A stretch of DNA of 7,668 nucleotides. Origin: Gammaproteobacteria bacterium. GTDB lineage: Bacteria; Pseudomonadota; Gammaproteobacteria; UBA6429; Thiohalophilaceae. The translations under genes were made by a program, and so were the position numbers. Below, one piece after another: positions 1-5,880 of the stretch (position 1 is the first letter of the stretch; each line of letters starts with the position of its first letter). The notes under the pieces were generated by a model. That model was not told where the DNA came from and searched no databases. It was given only the letters and a program-made list of their open reading frames with translations. Location: the NCBI GenBank assembly GCA_029882235.1, contig JAOULB010000092.1, forward strand, positions 1-7,668, in the 5' to 3' direction.

Positions 1-576
1 ATTCTTCCTAAGTTCTTCAATGGCAAACAAAATACCGGCCAGAGGATTATTAAAGGCGGCTGATATGCCCGCCGCACCACCGGCCATAATTAATACTCGG
101 TGCATATCTAGATCACGCACAGGAAAATATTTACGCACGGCATACATCATTGAAGCGCCGACATGGATCGTTGGACCCACCGTACCGATTGATGCTCCGC
201 TCAGCAATCCCGCGCAGGTCAGAAAAATTTTGCCCAGGGCTATCCGCATCGATAGCAGTGCAGCATGTAGTTTTTTATTACTACTTGAAAGGGCTGCGAT
301 CATCTGTGGTATGCCACTCCCTTCGGTACCAGCCATATATGTTCTCGTTAACCATGCAATTAATGCCAGTCCAATAGGTGTAATTGCATAAGCCAGTAGT
401 GGTGACTGCAGATAAATTCTATGAAATACACCATCAGTAAAGGCGCCAGCAACGGAGAAGAGTGCTGCGACGGCACCAATGGCGATGGCGCAAAGCCAGA
501 AAACAGCGCGAAGCTTCCACTTATTCAGCGAAAGTAGCTGGCGACGAGTGCGTTTAAGATGCAGGGATTTGAGCAT
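1..576 (-). CDS. ClC-family chloride channel/transporter, N-terminal part (cut by window edge)
   Basis: The minus strand is open from an ATG at 576-574 to the left edge, giving 192 residues of an inner-membrane ClC anion transporter; a full protein is usually 400-600 residues. Visible hallmarks are GSGIP at 86-90 (the Cl- binding serine loop), the gate loop GTVGPTIHVGA at 131-141, and GGAAGISAAFNNPLAGILFA at 166-185 followed by Glu187-Glu188. Hydrophobic stretches fit helices near 24-46, 58-76 and 115-130. The usual gate motif is G(K/R)EGP, with the Glu acting as gate and proton acceptor; here Thr and Val replace the basic residue and the Glu. The inner glutamate pair that in E. coli ClC holds the proton-transfer Glu203 is kept. 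An in-frame TGA lies three bases before the ATG separator codon, which rules out a longer start; the ribosome site is weak. Family assignment is secure; coupling (channel or exchanger) is not. Confidence 0.93.
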   Translation of the reverse strand, partial: MLKSLHLKRTRRQLLSLNKWKLRAVFWLCAIAIGAVAALFSVAGAFTDGVFHRIYLQSPLLAYAITPIGLALIAWLTRTYMAGTEGSGIPQMIAALSSSNKKLHAALLSMRIALGKIFLTCAGLLSGASIGTVGPTIHVGASMMYAVRKYFPVRDLDMHRVLIMAGGAAGISAAFNNPLAGILFAIEELRKN

Positions 577-694
577 GCTTCATATTTTAACAGGCCTGAC
601 TAAATTCTGAGCCACAAATGCCGATATATATTTCAGAAGATCAGAGGACAGAATTCTCAAAATAATAAAAATATTGATCCGGCGTGAACTTTCT

Positions 695-715
695 AAGCGG
701 CATTGCCGCTTTTTT
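695..715 (+). terminator. Rho-independent terminator without a visible plus-strand gene before it
   Basis: AAGCGGC (695-701), a 3-base loop ATT and GCCGCTT (705-711) form a perfect 7-bp stem running into a T tract to 715. Only the plus strand has T residues after the stem, so it acts rightward. The nearest gene to its left points the other way. It may end a small RNA, act as a leader attenuator for argC, or stop antisense transcripts. Confidence 0.75.
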
Positions 716-732
716 GTTGTCACTAGATAAAT

Positions 733-761
733 TTGCCAATTCAATCAAATTGCTTTATGTA
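733..761 (+). promoter_or_regulatory. Weak sigma-70-like promoter candidate for argC
   Basis: TTGCCA (733-738, 4 of 6 matches to TTGACA) and TATGTA (756-761, only 3 of 6 to TATAAT) are 17 bases apart, with further TATATAT just downstream. It lies after the terminator and about 40 bases before the argC start. The match is weak and the DNA is AT-rich, so chance is a real alternative. Confidence 0.25.
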
Positions 762-799
762 TATATGCCTATTTTTAAAACGAAAAGTGAACAGAGATT

Positions 800-1831
800 A
801 TGATTAAGGCAGGCATCGTCGGTGGAACCGGGTATACGGGTGTTGAATTATTACGGTTGCTCGCGGGGCATCCTGATGTTGAGATTGTGGCAATTACCTC
901 ACGCTCAGAACAGGGTAAATCCGTGGCGGCCATGTTTCCAAACCTGCGTGGTCATCTTGATCTGAATTTTAGTGTACCCGATATCGAACAACTGAAAACC
1001 TGTGACGTGGTTTTCTTTGCTACCCCCAATGGCACTGCCATGACCATGGTGCCAGAGCTACTTGATGCGGGTGTCAAAGTCATTGATCTAGCAGCAGATT
1101 TTCGCCTCAAAGATAAAGATGAATGGGCGAAATGGTATGGCATGGAGCACGCCTGTCCTGAACTACTTGAGAGTGCTGTTTATGGCCTACCCGAGATGAA
1201 TCGGGTCGAGATTGCCGCAGCCAGCCTGGTGGCCAATCCCGGATGTTATCCGACTGCGGTGCAGCTTGGCCTGCTTCCCTTACTGGAAAATAATTTAATC
1301 GACTCCACAAACCTGATTGCAGATGCAAAATCGGGTGTTAGTGGTGCCGGTCGAGGGGCAAATGTAGGCACGTTGTTGTGTGAAACCAGTGAAAGCTTCA
1401 AGGCCTATGCGGTGCCGGGGCATCGACACCAGCCTGAAATTGTCCAGGGTCTGAAAAATATGACTGAAAACCAGGTCGGTCTGACCTTTGTTCCGCATTT
1501 GACCCCAATGATAAGAGGGATTCATGCGACACTTTATGGACAATTGTCAGAAACAGGCAGAGATTTACAAATGATTTATACTCAAAGGTATGCGCAGGAA
1601 CAGTTTGTTGATGTGTTACCTGCCGGCGAGCACCCGGAAACCCGGAGTGTGAGGGGTACGAATACAGTACGCATTGCGGTGCATCAACCGCAAGGTGGGA
1701 ATACGGTGGTAGTGTTGTCGGTGATTGATAATCTGGTTAAAGGCGCAGCCGGTCAGGCGGTGCAGAATATGAATATTATGTGTGGCTTTGATGAGTCTGC
1801 CGGACTCAACAATATTGCGGTGATGCCCTGA
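800..1831 (+). CDS. argC: N-acetyl-gamma-glutamyl-phosphate reductase
   Basis: ArgC is the cytoplasmic NADPH-dependent third enzyme of arginine synthesis; it reduces N-acetylglutamyl 5-phosphate to N-acetylglutamate 5-semialdehyde. The 343-residue length is normal. The N-terminal Rossmann fold has GGTGYTG at 8-14. The catalytic cysteine is Cys149 in ANPGCYPTA, followed by SGVSGAGR at 178-185 and the active-site loop GHRHQPEI at 207-214. The start at 800 puts the nucleotide-binding loop where the family has it; the ribosome site is a poor AGAG. Its stop codon overlaps the start of the next gene in TGATG, so it very likely heads an operon with the DUF6776-type and bactofilin genes. I found no convincing ArgR box upstream. 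The link between an arginine enzyme and envelope genes looks like conserved neighbourhood rather than shared function. Confidence 0.97.
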   Translation: MIKAGIVGGTGYTGVELLRLLAGHPDVEIVAITSRSEQGKSVAAMFPNLRGHLDLNFSVPDIEQLKTCDVVFFATPNGTAMTMVPELLDAGVKVIDLAADFRLKDKDEWAKWYGMEHACPELLESAVYGLPEMNRVEIAAASLVANPGCYPTAVQLGLLPLLENNLIDSTNLIADAKSGVSGAGRGANVGTLLCETSESFKAYAVPGHRHQPEIVQGLKNMTENQVGLTFVPHLTPMIRGIHATLYGQLSETGRDLQMIYTQRYAQEQFVDVLPAGEHPETRSVRGTNTVRIAVHQPQGGNTVVVLSVIDNLVKGAAGQAVQNMNIMCGFDESAGLNNIAVMP

Positions 1832-2562
1832 TGTCACTGGTTGTTAAGCCGCATAACCCGTGGCGGTTCAGGCTCTATATGGCATTTATTGCGCTCGCCC
1901 TCTTTATTGCGGGCTGGACCTTGTATGAGTATGGTCGATTTACCGCAGGTTATGACAGTATTGATGCCCTGAAAGATCGCTCAACCATGATCTCGTTTCA
2001 GGATGAGCTTGAAGATCAGATTGATGACTTGCGGGAAGAAAAGGCCAACCTTGAAAGAGCCTCACAGATTGAGAAACAGGCCTACGCTGAACTAAACGGT
2101 ACTCTGAAAGTGTTACAGGCCGAATTACTTGAACTAAAAGAGGAACTGGCTTTTTATCGCGGTATCGTTTCGCCACGAGATGCTTCAGCAGGTTTACACT
2201 TACAGCAATTTCAGCTTGAACCCAATGGTCAGACCAGAGGTTATCGTGCCAAGGTTGTGCTGACGCAGGTACTAAAAAACCACCGACTTGCCCGAGGTCT
2301 GGTTCGAATTTCGGTTGAGGGGCTGGTCGATGGGCATGGCAAAACGATCACTTTAAAAGACCTAACCGAGAAACGCATCAAGGAATTAAAGTACCGATTC
2401 AAATACTTTCAGAATCTGGAAGAAGACCTGACTTTGCCAGAAAGTTTCAAACCCGTTCGGGCAACAATACAGGTCATACCGATTCAGAGTAATAATACCA
2501 AAATGATTGAAAAGACTATTAACTGGCCAGACGAGGAGAAACACGCTCATGTTGGGAAGTAA
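1831..2562 (+). CDS. Single-pass membrane protein with coiled coil, DUF6776-like
   Basis: The 243-residue protein has a short basic N-terminus with a PHNPWR segment, one hydrophobic helix at about 14-31, then a long charged, Leu/Glu-rich heptad region at about 52-108 typical of a coiled coil. After this comes the segment ELKEELAFYRGIVSP at 101-115 and a mixed beta-type C-terminal domain at about 122-220 with FKYFQNLE near 190-197. This layout and these phrases match my memory of the DUF6776 family, which has no established function. Topology (basic side in the cytoplasm, bulk outside) is predicted from charge only. Its ATG overlaps the argC stop by one base, and its last 14 bases overlap the bactofilin gene, so translation of all three is probably coupled. 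I infer, without proof, an envelope role, perhaps as membrane partner of the bactofilin. Confidence 0.8.
   Translation: MSLVVKPHNPWRFRLYMAFIALALFIAGWTLYEYGRFTAGYDSIDALKDRSTMISFQDELEDQIDDLREEKANLERASQIEKQAYAELNGTLKVLQAELLELKEELAFYRGIVSPRDASAGLHLQQFQLEPNGQTRGYRAKVVLTQVLKNHRLARGLVRISVEGLVDGHGKTITLKDLTEKRIKELKYRFKYFQNLEEDLTLPESFKPVRATIQVIPIQSNNTKMIEKTINWPDEEKHAHVGK
2533..2538 (+). promoter_or_regulatory. Ribosome binding site that fixes the bactofilin start
   Basis: GAGGAG lies 10 bases before the ATG at 2549, inside the coding end of the preceding gene. It supports 2549 over the upstream in-frame ATG at 2507, which has no such site and would add 14 non-conserved-looking residues. Confidence 0.75.
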
Positions 2563-2971
2563 CGATAAAAAACCAAAACAGACCGCACAAATAGATTCGC
2601 TTATCGGACAAAAATCAGAAATCCGAGGCGATGTAGTATTTAGCGGTGGTCTGCATATCGACGGTAAAGTGAAAGGCAGCGTTATTGCTGAAGAAGGCGG
2701 TAAAGAATCAGTATTAACCCTGAGTGATCGTGGCATGATCGAGGGTGAGGTTAAGGTTCCTAACGTTGTTGTGAACGGCACCATTATTGGTGATGTCCAT
2801 GCCATGACCCACATCGAAGTCGCGTCGAAGGCGCGCATTCAGGGCAATGTTTACTACAGCCTGATTGAGATGGCCATGGGCGCAGAAGTAAATGGTACTC
2901 TGGTGCACAAGTCAGACAAGTCCGTGGTTGAGCTAAAAAAGCGCGATGAAGCTGTTGGTGGAGATACTTGA
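2549..2971 (+). CDS. Bactofilin (polymer-forming cytoskeletal protein)
   Basis: The 140-residue product consists of a short polar N-terminus (1-17), a bactofilin core at about 18-128 and a charged C-terminal tail. The core shows repeating short beta strands with Gly turns, such as IRGDVVFSGGLHIDGKVKGS at 25-44, IEGEVKV at 64-70, VNGTIIGDV at 75-83 and ARIQGNVYYS at 95-104, the signature of the right-handed beta-helix of the DUF583 family. Bactofilins polymerise without nucleotide and act as membrane-associated scaffolds for cell-shape and wall enzymes, often M23 peptidases. The start was chosen from the strong ribosome site and the family's short N-terminus. The gene overlaps the coiled-coil membrane protein gene by 14 bases, suggesting coupled production of a scaffold and a membrane partner. 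No terminator follows, so some read-through into erpA is likely. Confidence 0.93.
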   Translation: MLGSNDKKPKQTAQIDSLIGQKSEIRGDVVFSGGLHIDGKVKGSVIAEEGGKESVLTLSDRGMIEGEVKVPNVVVNGTIIGDVHAMTHIEVASKARIQGNVYYSLIEMAMGAEVNGTLVHKSDKSVVELKKRDEAVGGDT

Positions 2972-2996
2972 TTAAAATACTCAGGAATCCCATAAT
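2968..2996 (+). promoter_or_regulatory. Probable sigma-70-type promoter for erpA
   Basis: TTGATT (2968-2973, 4 of 6 matches) and CATAAT (2991-2996, 5 of 6) are separated by exactly 17 bases. Transcription would begin near 3003, leaving a leader of about 50 bases before erpA. The -35 element overlaps the bactofilin stop codon. Confidence 0.5.
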
Positions 2997-3010
2997 ATGT
3001 ACATTCTGGC

Positions 3011-3035
3011 CGAAACCACTAAAATAGTAGGCTGT
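3011..3035 (+). promoter_or_regulatory. Possible IscR type-1 operator upstream of erpA
   Basis: The core ACTA-AAA-TAGT (3018-3028) is a perfect inverted repeat and fits the centre of the type-1 consensus, ACTRwwwYAGT. By my hand count 18 of the 25 consensus positions agree, the right half better than the left. In E. coli, erpA is repressed by [2Fe-2S]-IscR through a type-1 site. Here the site would sit just after the proposed transcription start, where binding could block RNA polymerase. The consensus is recalled, no scoring was run, and no iscR gene is in view. Confidence 0.4.
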
Positions 3036-3052
3036 TAGTTGGAGAATGAACA

Positions 3053-3406
3053 ATGAGTAGTGCAGCAGAACAAACAGCAGGCGCGTTAGTTTTTACCGAT
3101 AACGCTGCCTCGCGTGTGAAACAGTTAATTGAAGAAGAAGGCAATGATAAGCTGATGTTACGTGTATTTGTAACCGGTGGTGGTTGCTCTGGATTCCAGT
3201 ACGGATTCACCTTCGATGAGAATATGCAGGACGGAGATACTCAGGTTGAAAATCAGGGTGTGAAATTACTGATCGATCCGATGAGTTTTCAGTACTTGAT
3301 GGGCGCTGAAGTTGATTATAAAGAAAGCCTGGAAGGTTCTATGTTTGTGATTAATAACCCCAATGCGACAACAACCTGCGGTTGTGGATCGTCTTTCTCA
3401 ATTTAA
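3053..3406 (+). CDS. erpA: A-type iron-sulfur cluster insertion protein ErpA
   Basis: ErpA is a small cytoplasmic A-type carrier that passes Fe-S clusters from the Isc/Suf machinery to target enzymes, including those of isoprenoid synthesis. The 117-residue length is typical. The three cluster ligands are present: Cys45 in GGGCSGFQYGF, and Cys109 and Cys111 in TTCGCGSSFSI at the C-terminus. The opening (LVFTDNAASRVKQLIEEEGN) and the lack of an N-terminal extension fit ErpA better than IscA or SufA, though paralogues can only be separated by a tree. GGAGA sits 7 bases before the ATG. The gene is a single transcription unit at its 3' end (strong terminator), with its own probable promoter and IscR-like site upstream. 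Confidence 0.93.
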   Translation: MSSAAEQTAGALVFTDNAASRVKQLIEEEGNDKLMLRVFVTGGGCSGFQYGFTFDENMQDGDTQVENQGVKLLIDPMSFQYLMGAEVDYKESLEGSMFVINNPNATTTCGCGSSFSI

Positions 3407-3426
3407 GCCCTAGCCCACAAATCTTA

Positions 3427-3460
3427 GGCGGTCTTGGCGAAAGCTACAGACCGCTTTTTT
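3427..3460 (+). terminator. Rho-independent terminator of erpA
   Basis: GGCGGTCT (3427-3434) pairs with AGACCGCT (3448-3455), with one G-U pair. The stem continues as TGGC/GCTA around a GAAA tetraloop, with one bulged C at 3447. A run of six T follows to 3460. It starts 20 bases after the erpA stop, so the citrate synthase gene needs its own promoter. Confidence 0.9.
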
Positions 3461-3506
3461 GACTATCCTAATGACTTGTAGATATTGAATTTGATCTATG
3501 AATTCA

Positions 3507-3515
3507 TGTTATCTT
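3507..3515 (+). promoter_or_regulatory. Extended -10 promoter candidate for the citrate synthase gene
   Basis: TGTTATCTT matches the extended -10 form TGnTATnnT. A -35-like TTGAAT lies at 3485-3490 but with 19 bases of spacing, longer than ideal, so the extended -10 would have to carry the promoter. It is placed about 50 bases before the start codon and after the erpA terminator. Confidence 0.35.
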
Positions 3516-3564
3516 GGTCAACTTAGCGTGCCAGAATAACAACTAGAGTAGCAAGGAGAACGCG

Positions 3565-4722
3565 ATGAGTGAGTACTTACCCGGTTTGGCTGGTGTTCCG
3601 GCAACCAAATCAAATATTTCTGATATTGATGGCGAGAAAGGTATTCTTTCCTATCGCGGTTATCCCATTGAAGAGCTGGCCAAACACAGCACCTTTGAAG
3701 AAACGACCTTATTGCTGCTCGACGGTCGTCTGCCGACATCCGCTGAGCTTGCCGAGTTTGATCGACAGATTCGTGATAACCGTCCGGTCAAATACCATAT
3801 TCGTGATTTGATGAAGACCCTGCCTGAAACCGGGCATCCCATGGAAATGCTACAAACCGCGGTGGCCAGTCTGGGTATGTTTTATCCGGGCAATGAATGT
3901 CTCACCGGGGGTGATACCTGTCAGGATCTGGATTACATCCATAATATGACTGTGAAAATCATTGCGCGCATGGGCACCTTCGTCACTATGTGGCAACATA
4001 TTCGTAATGGTTATGATCCTGTCGATCCCAGAGATGATCTTCCTTATGCGGAAAACTTCCTTTATATGCTTAACCGTAAGGAACCCGATCCCTTATTAGC
4101 CCGGATTATGGATGTCTGTTTGATCCTGCATGCAGAGCATACGATCAACGCCTCAACATTTTCGGTACTGGTGAATGGCTCAACCCTGGCCAGTCCCATG
4201 AGCGTAATTGCCGCAGCGATTTGTGCCTTATCCGGGCCGTTGCATGGTGGAGCGAATCAGAAAGTACTGGAGATGCTGGAAGAAATTGGCACACCAGAAA
4301 ATGCGGAAGCCTATGTCGATAAAAAGCTGGCGAACAAAGAAGTGATCTGGGGTATGGGACACCGCGAATATAAAACCAAAGATCCTCGTGCAAAGATATT
4401 ACAGGGACTGATGGATGAGTTTATGGCGGATCGTGGTGGTGATCTTAACCCCATGTTTGAGATAGCCAAGCGCGTGGAACAGGTTTGTGAAGACCGACTC
4501 GCGAAAAAAGGCGTCTATGCCAATGTTGATTTTTATTCTGGCCTGCTTTATTCCGAAATGGGTCTGCCGGCTGATCAGTTCACCACCATTTTTGCCATTG
4601 CACGCTCGGCTGGTTGGCTGGCGCACTGGCGCGAACAGTTGGCCGATAATCGTATTTTCAGACCGACCCAGGTCTATAACGGTGAACCACCCCGTAAATA
4701 TGTCTCGATTAACAAACGTTAA
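3565..4722 (+). CDS. gltA: Citrate synthase (short form)
   Basis: This enzyme condenses oxaloacetate with acetyl-CoA to citrate, the entry step of the citric acid cycle. The catalytic triad is in place: His227 in SGPLHGGAN, His266 in GMGHREYK and Asp322 in NVDFYSG. Oxaloacetate-site residues include HAEHTINAS (189-197) and Arg347 in IARSAGW. At 385 residues it lacks the N-terminal domain of the roughly 427-residue NADH-inhibited hexameric E. coli enzyme, so a dimeric, NADH-insensitive enzyme is likely (inference). AAGGAG six bases before the ATG supports the start. Related 2-methylcitrate synthases share this fold; nothing here (no prp genes) suggests that role, but specificity is not proven. 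It stands alone between erpA and anmK with its own expression signals, and its TAA overlaps the anmK stop. Confidence 0.93.
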   Translation: MSEYLPGLAGVPATKSNISDIDGEKGILSYRGYPIEELAKHSTFEETTLLLLDGRLPTSAELAEFDRQIRDNRPVKYHIRDLMKTLPETGHPMEMLQTAVASLGMFYPGNECLTGGDTCQDLDYIHNMTVKIIARMGTFVTMWQHIRNGYDPVDPRDDLPYAENFLYMLNRKEPDPLLARIMDVCLILHAEHTINASTFSVLVNGSTLASPMSVIAAAICALSGPLHGGANQKVLEMLEEIGTPENAEAYVDKKLANKEVIWGMGHREYKTKDPRAKILQGLMDEFMADRGGDLNPMFEIAKRVEQVCEDRLAKKGVYANVDFYSGLLYSEMGLPADQFTTIFAIARSAGWLAHWREQLADNRIFRPTQVYNGEPPRKYVSINKR

Positions 4723-5837
4723 TTGAGTGACTTGCTGCCCCAGTAAATACCACCAAGAATGACTTCTCGGTTTGCACCTGTCACTGAGGGCAGGTTGCCG
4801 GGGAGTTGTTGCATAGTTTGACGTGCCAGCCAGGCAAAACACATCGCCTCGACCCAATCCGGGTCTATGCCTGCCTCTGTAGTTGAGCTAACACTGATGG
4901 GACTGAACCTCTTCTGTAAGCGCTGACATAGCTCGCTATTATGTGCACCACCACCACAGAGGAATATTTCTTCAGCATCTTGTGAATGCGATTGAATAGC
5001 CTGATAAACACTCTCAACAGTGAGTTCACATAAGGTCGATTGAACATCTTCAGGTTTGAATTGTGTTAAGTCGTAGCGCTCCAGCCAGCTCGCATTAAAA
5101 TATTCCTTGCCGGTACTTTTGGGGGCGGGCAAGTCGAAATAATTATCGGCAAGCATTTGTGTTAATAGCTCATTCTGAACCTTACCAGACGCAGCCCACT
5201 GGCCGTCCTGATCAAAACTGCTCGCTGTATGCTTGGAAATCCATGTATCCATCAGACCATTTGCGGGGCCGGTATCAAAGCCGGTAACAGGTTTCGATGT
5301 ATCAGCAGGCAGCACCGTAATGTTAGCAATACCGCCGAGATTAATAATGACGCGTTCTTTTGTTGCATGCTGAAACACCTGGGCATGAAAGGCGGGCACT
5401 AGTGGCGCACCCTGACCACCAGCGGCCATATCGCGGCGACGAAAATCAGCAATAGTCGTTATGCCGGTTTGCTCAGCAATGATATTTGGATCACCGATCT
5501 GCAATGTCGTTGGGTAATCTGAGTCGGGCATATGGCGTATGGTCTGGCCATGGCTGCCAATGGCAACAATATCTTTTGGCTCACAATTGGCCTGACTGAT
5601 GAGGTTCAGGCTGGCCTGAGCAAATAGTCGTCCAAGCTGCACATCAAGCATGGCCATTTGCTCGATTTCATTATTGCCTGGGCGATGTAAAACGGTTAAT
5701 TCTTCGCAGATCAAATCAGTGAGAGGATGACTGTAGCTGGCGATCAGCTCGGGCTTGCCAGTCGCAAAGTCAACCAGCACTGCATCAATGGCATCCATGC
5801 TGGTGCCAGAAATCAGCCCAATATATTTGTCAGTCAT
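4719..5837 (-). CDS. anmK: Anhydro-N-acetylmuramic acid kinase
   Basis: AnmK is a cytoplasmic peptidoglycan-recycling enzyme that opens and phosphorylates 1,6-anhydro-MurNAc with ATP to give MurNAc-6-phosphate. The 372-residue length is typical. Motifs in order are GLISGTSMDAIDAV (7-20, phosphate-binding), IGSHGQTIRH (93-102), DFRRRDMAAGGQGAPLVP (131-148), NLGGIANIT (166-174), FDTGPANGLMD (187-197, with Asp188 the expected catalytic base) and LCGGGAHN (293-300). An in-frame TAA six bases upstream fixes the ATG; the ribosome site is weak. It lies 43 bases after the M23 endopeptidase stop with no terminator between, so the two are probably cotranscribed: the peptidase loosens the wall and the kinase recycles released sugar. 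No murQ is in view. Its stop codon shares bases with that of the citrate synthase gene. Confidence 0.96.
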   Translation of the reverse strand: MTDKYIGLISGTSMDAIDAVLVDFATGKPELIASYSHPLTDLICEELTVLHRPGNNEIEQMAMLDVQLGRLFAQASLNLISQANCEPKDIVAIGSHGQTIRHMPDSDYPTTLQIGDPNIIAEQTGITTIADFRRRDMAAGGQGAPLVPAFHAQVFQHATKERVIINLGGIANITVLPADTSKPVTGFDTGPANGLMDTWISKHTASSFDQDGQWAASGKVQNELLTQMLADNYFDLPAPKSTGKEYFNASWLERYDLTQFKPEDVQSTLCELTVESVYQAIQSHSQDAEEIFLCGGGAHNSELCQRLQKRFSPISVSSTTEAGIDPDWVEAMCFAWLARQTMQQLPGNLPSVTGANREVILGGIYWGSKSLN

Positions 5838-5880
5838 GATTTAGACTCGTGAACCCTATGAGGTTACAACGATAAATGAA

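Larger units (their letters stand above)
577..799. other. Divergent intergenic region between the ClC gene and argC
   Basis: This AT-rich 223-base gap must hold the promoters of two divergent genes. It contains one clear element, the plus-strand terminator at 695-715, and a weak argC promoter candidate after it. A 6-base inverted pair TTCTGA (605-610) and TCAGAA (633-638) flanks an AT-rich stretch. I found no convincing ORF, tRNA or ARG box. No good promoter for the ClC gene stood out by eye. Confidence 0.6.

Noticed and set aside
20..391. Plus-strand ORF of 123 codons
   Set aside because: It lies fully antisense to the ClC gene, whose minus-strand translation carries clear family motifs; the plus-strand product has no recognisable features.
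721..799. ARG box (ArgR operator) before argC
   Set aside because: AT-rich pieces such as AATTCAAT resemble half-sites, but no pair of TGAAT/ATTCA arms with correct spacing is present.
2507..2548. Longer N-terminus for the bactofilin from the ATG at 2507
   Set aside because: No ribosome site precedes it, it would deepen the overlap with the upstream gene to 56 bases, and the added residues look like out-of-frame translation; GAGGAG favours 2549.
2386..2838. Minus-strand ORF of 150 codons across the DUF6776-bactofilin junction
   Set aside because: Antisense to two well-supported genes, with no motif or ribosome site.
4399..4857. Minus-strand ORF of 152 codons across the end of the citrate synthase gene
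   Set aside because: It overlaps conserved coding sequence of both citrate synthase and anmK in other frames and shows no domain.
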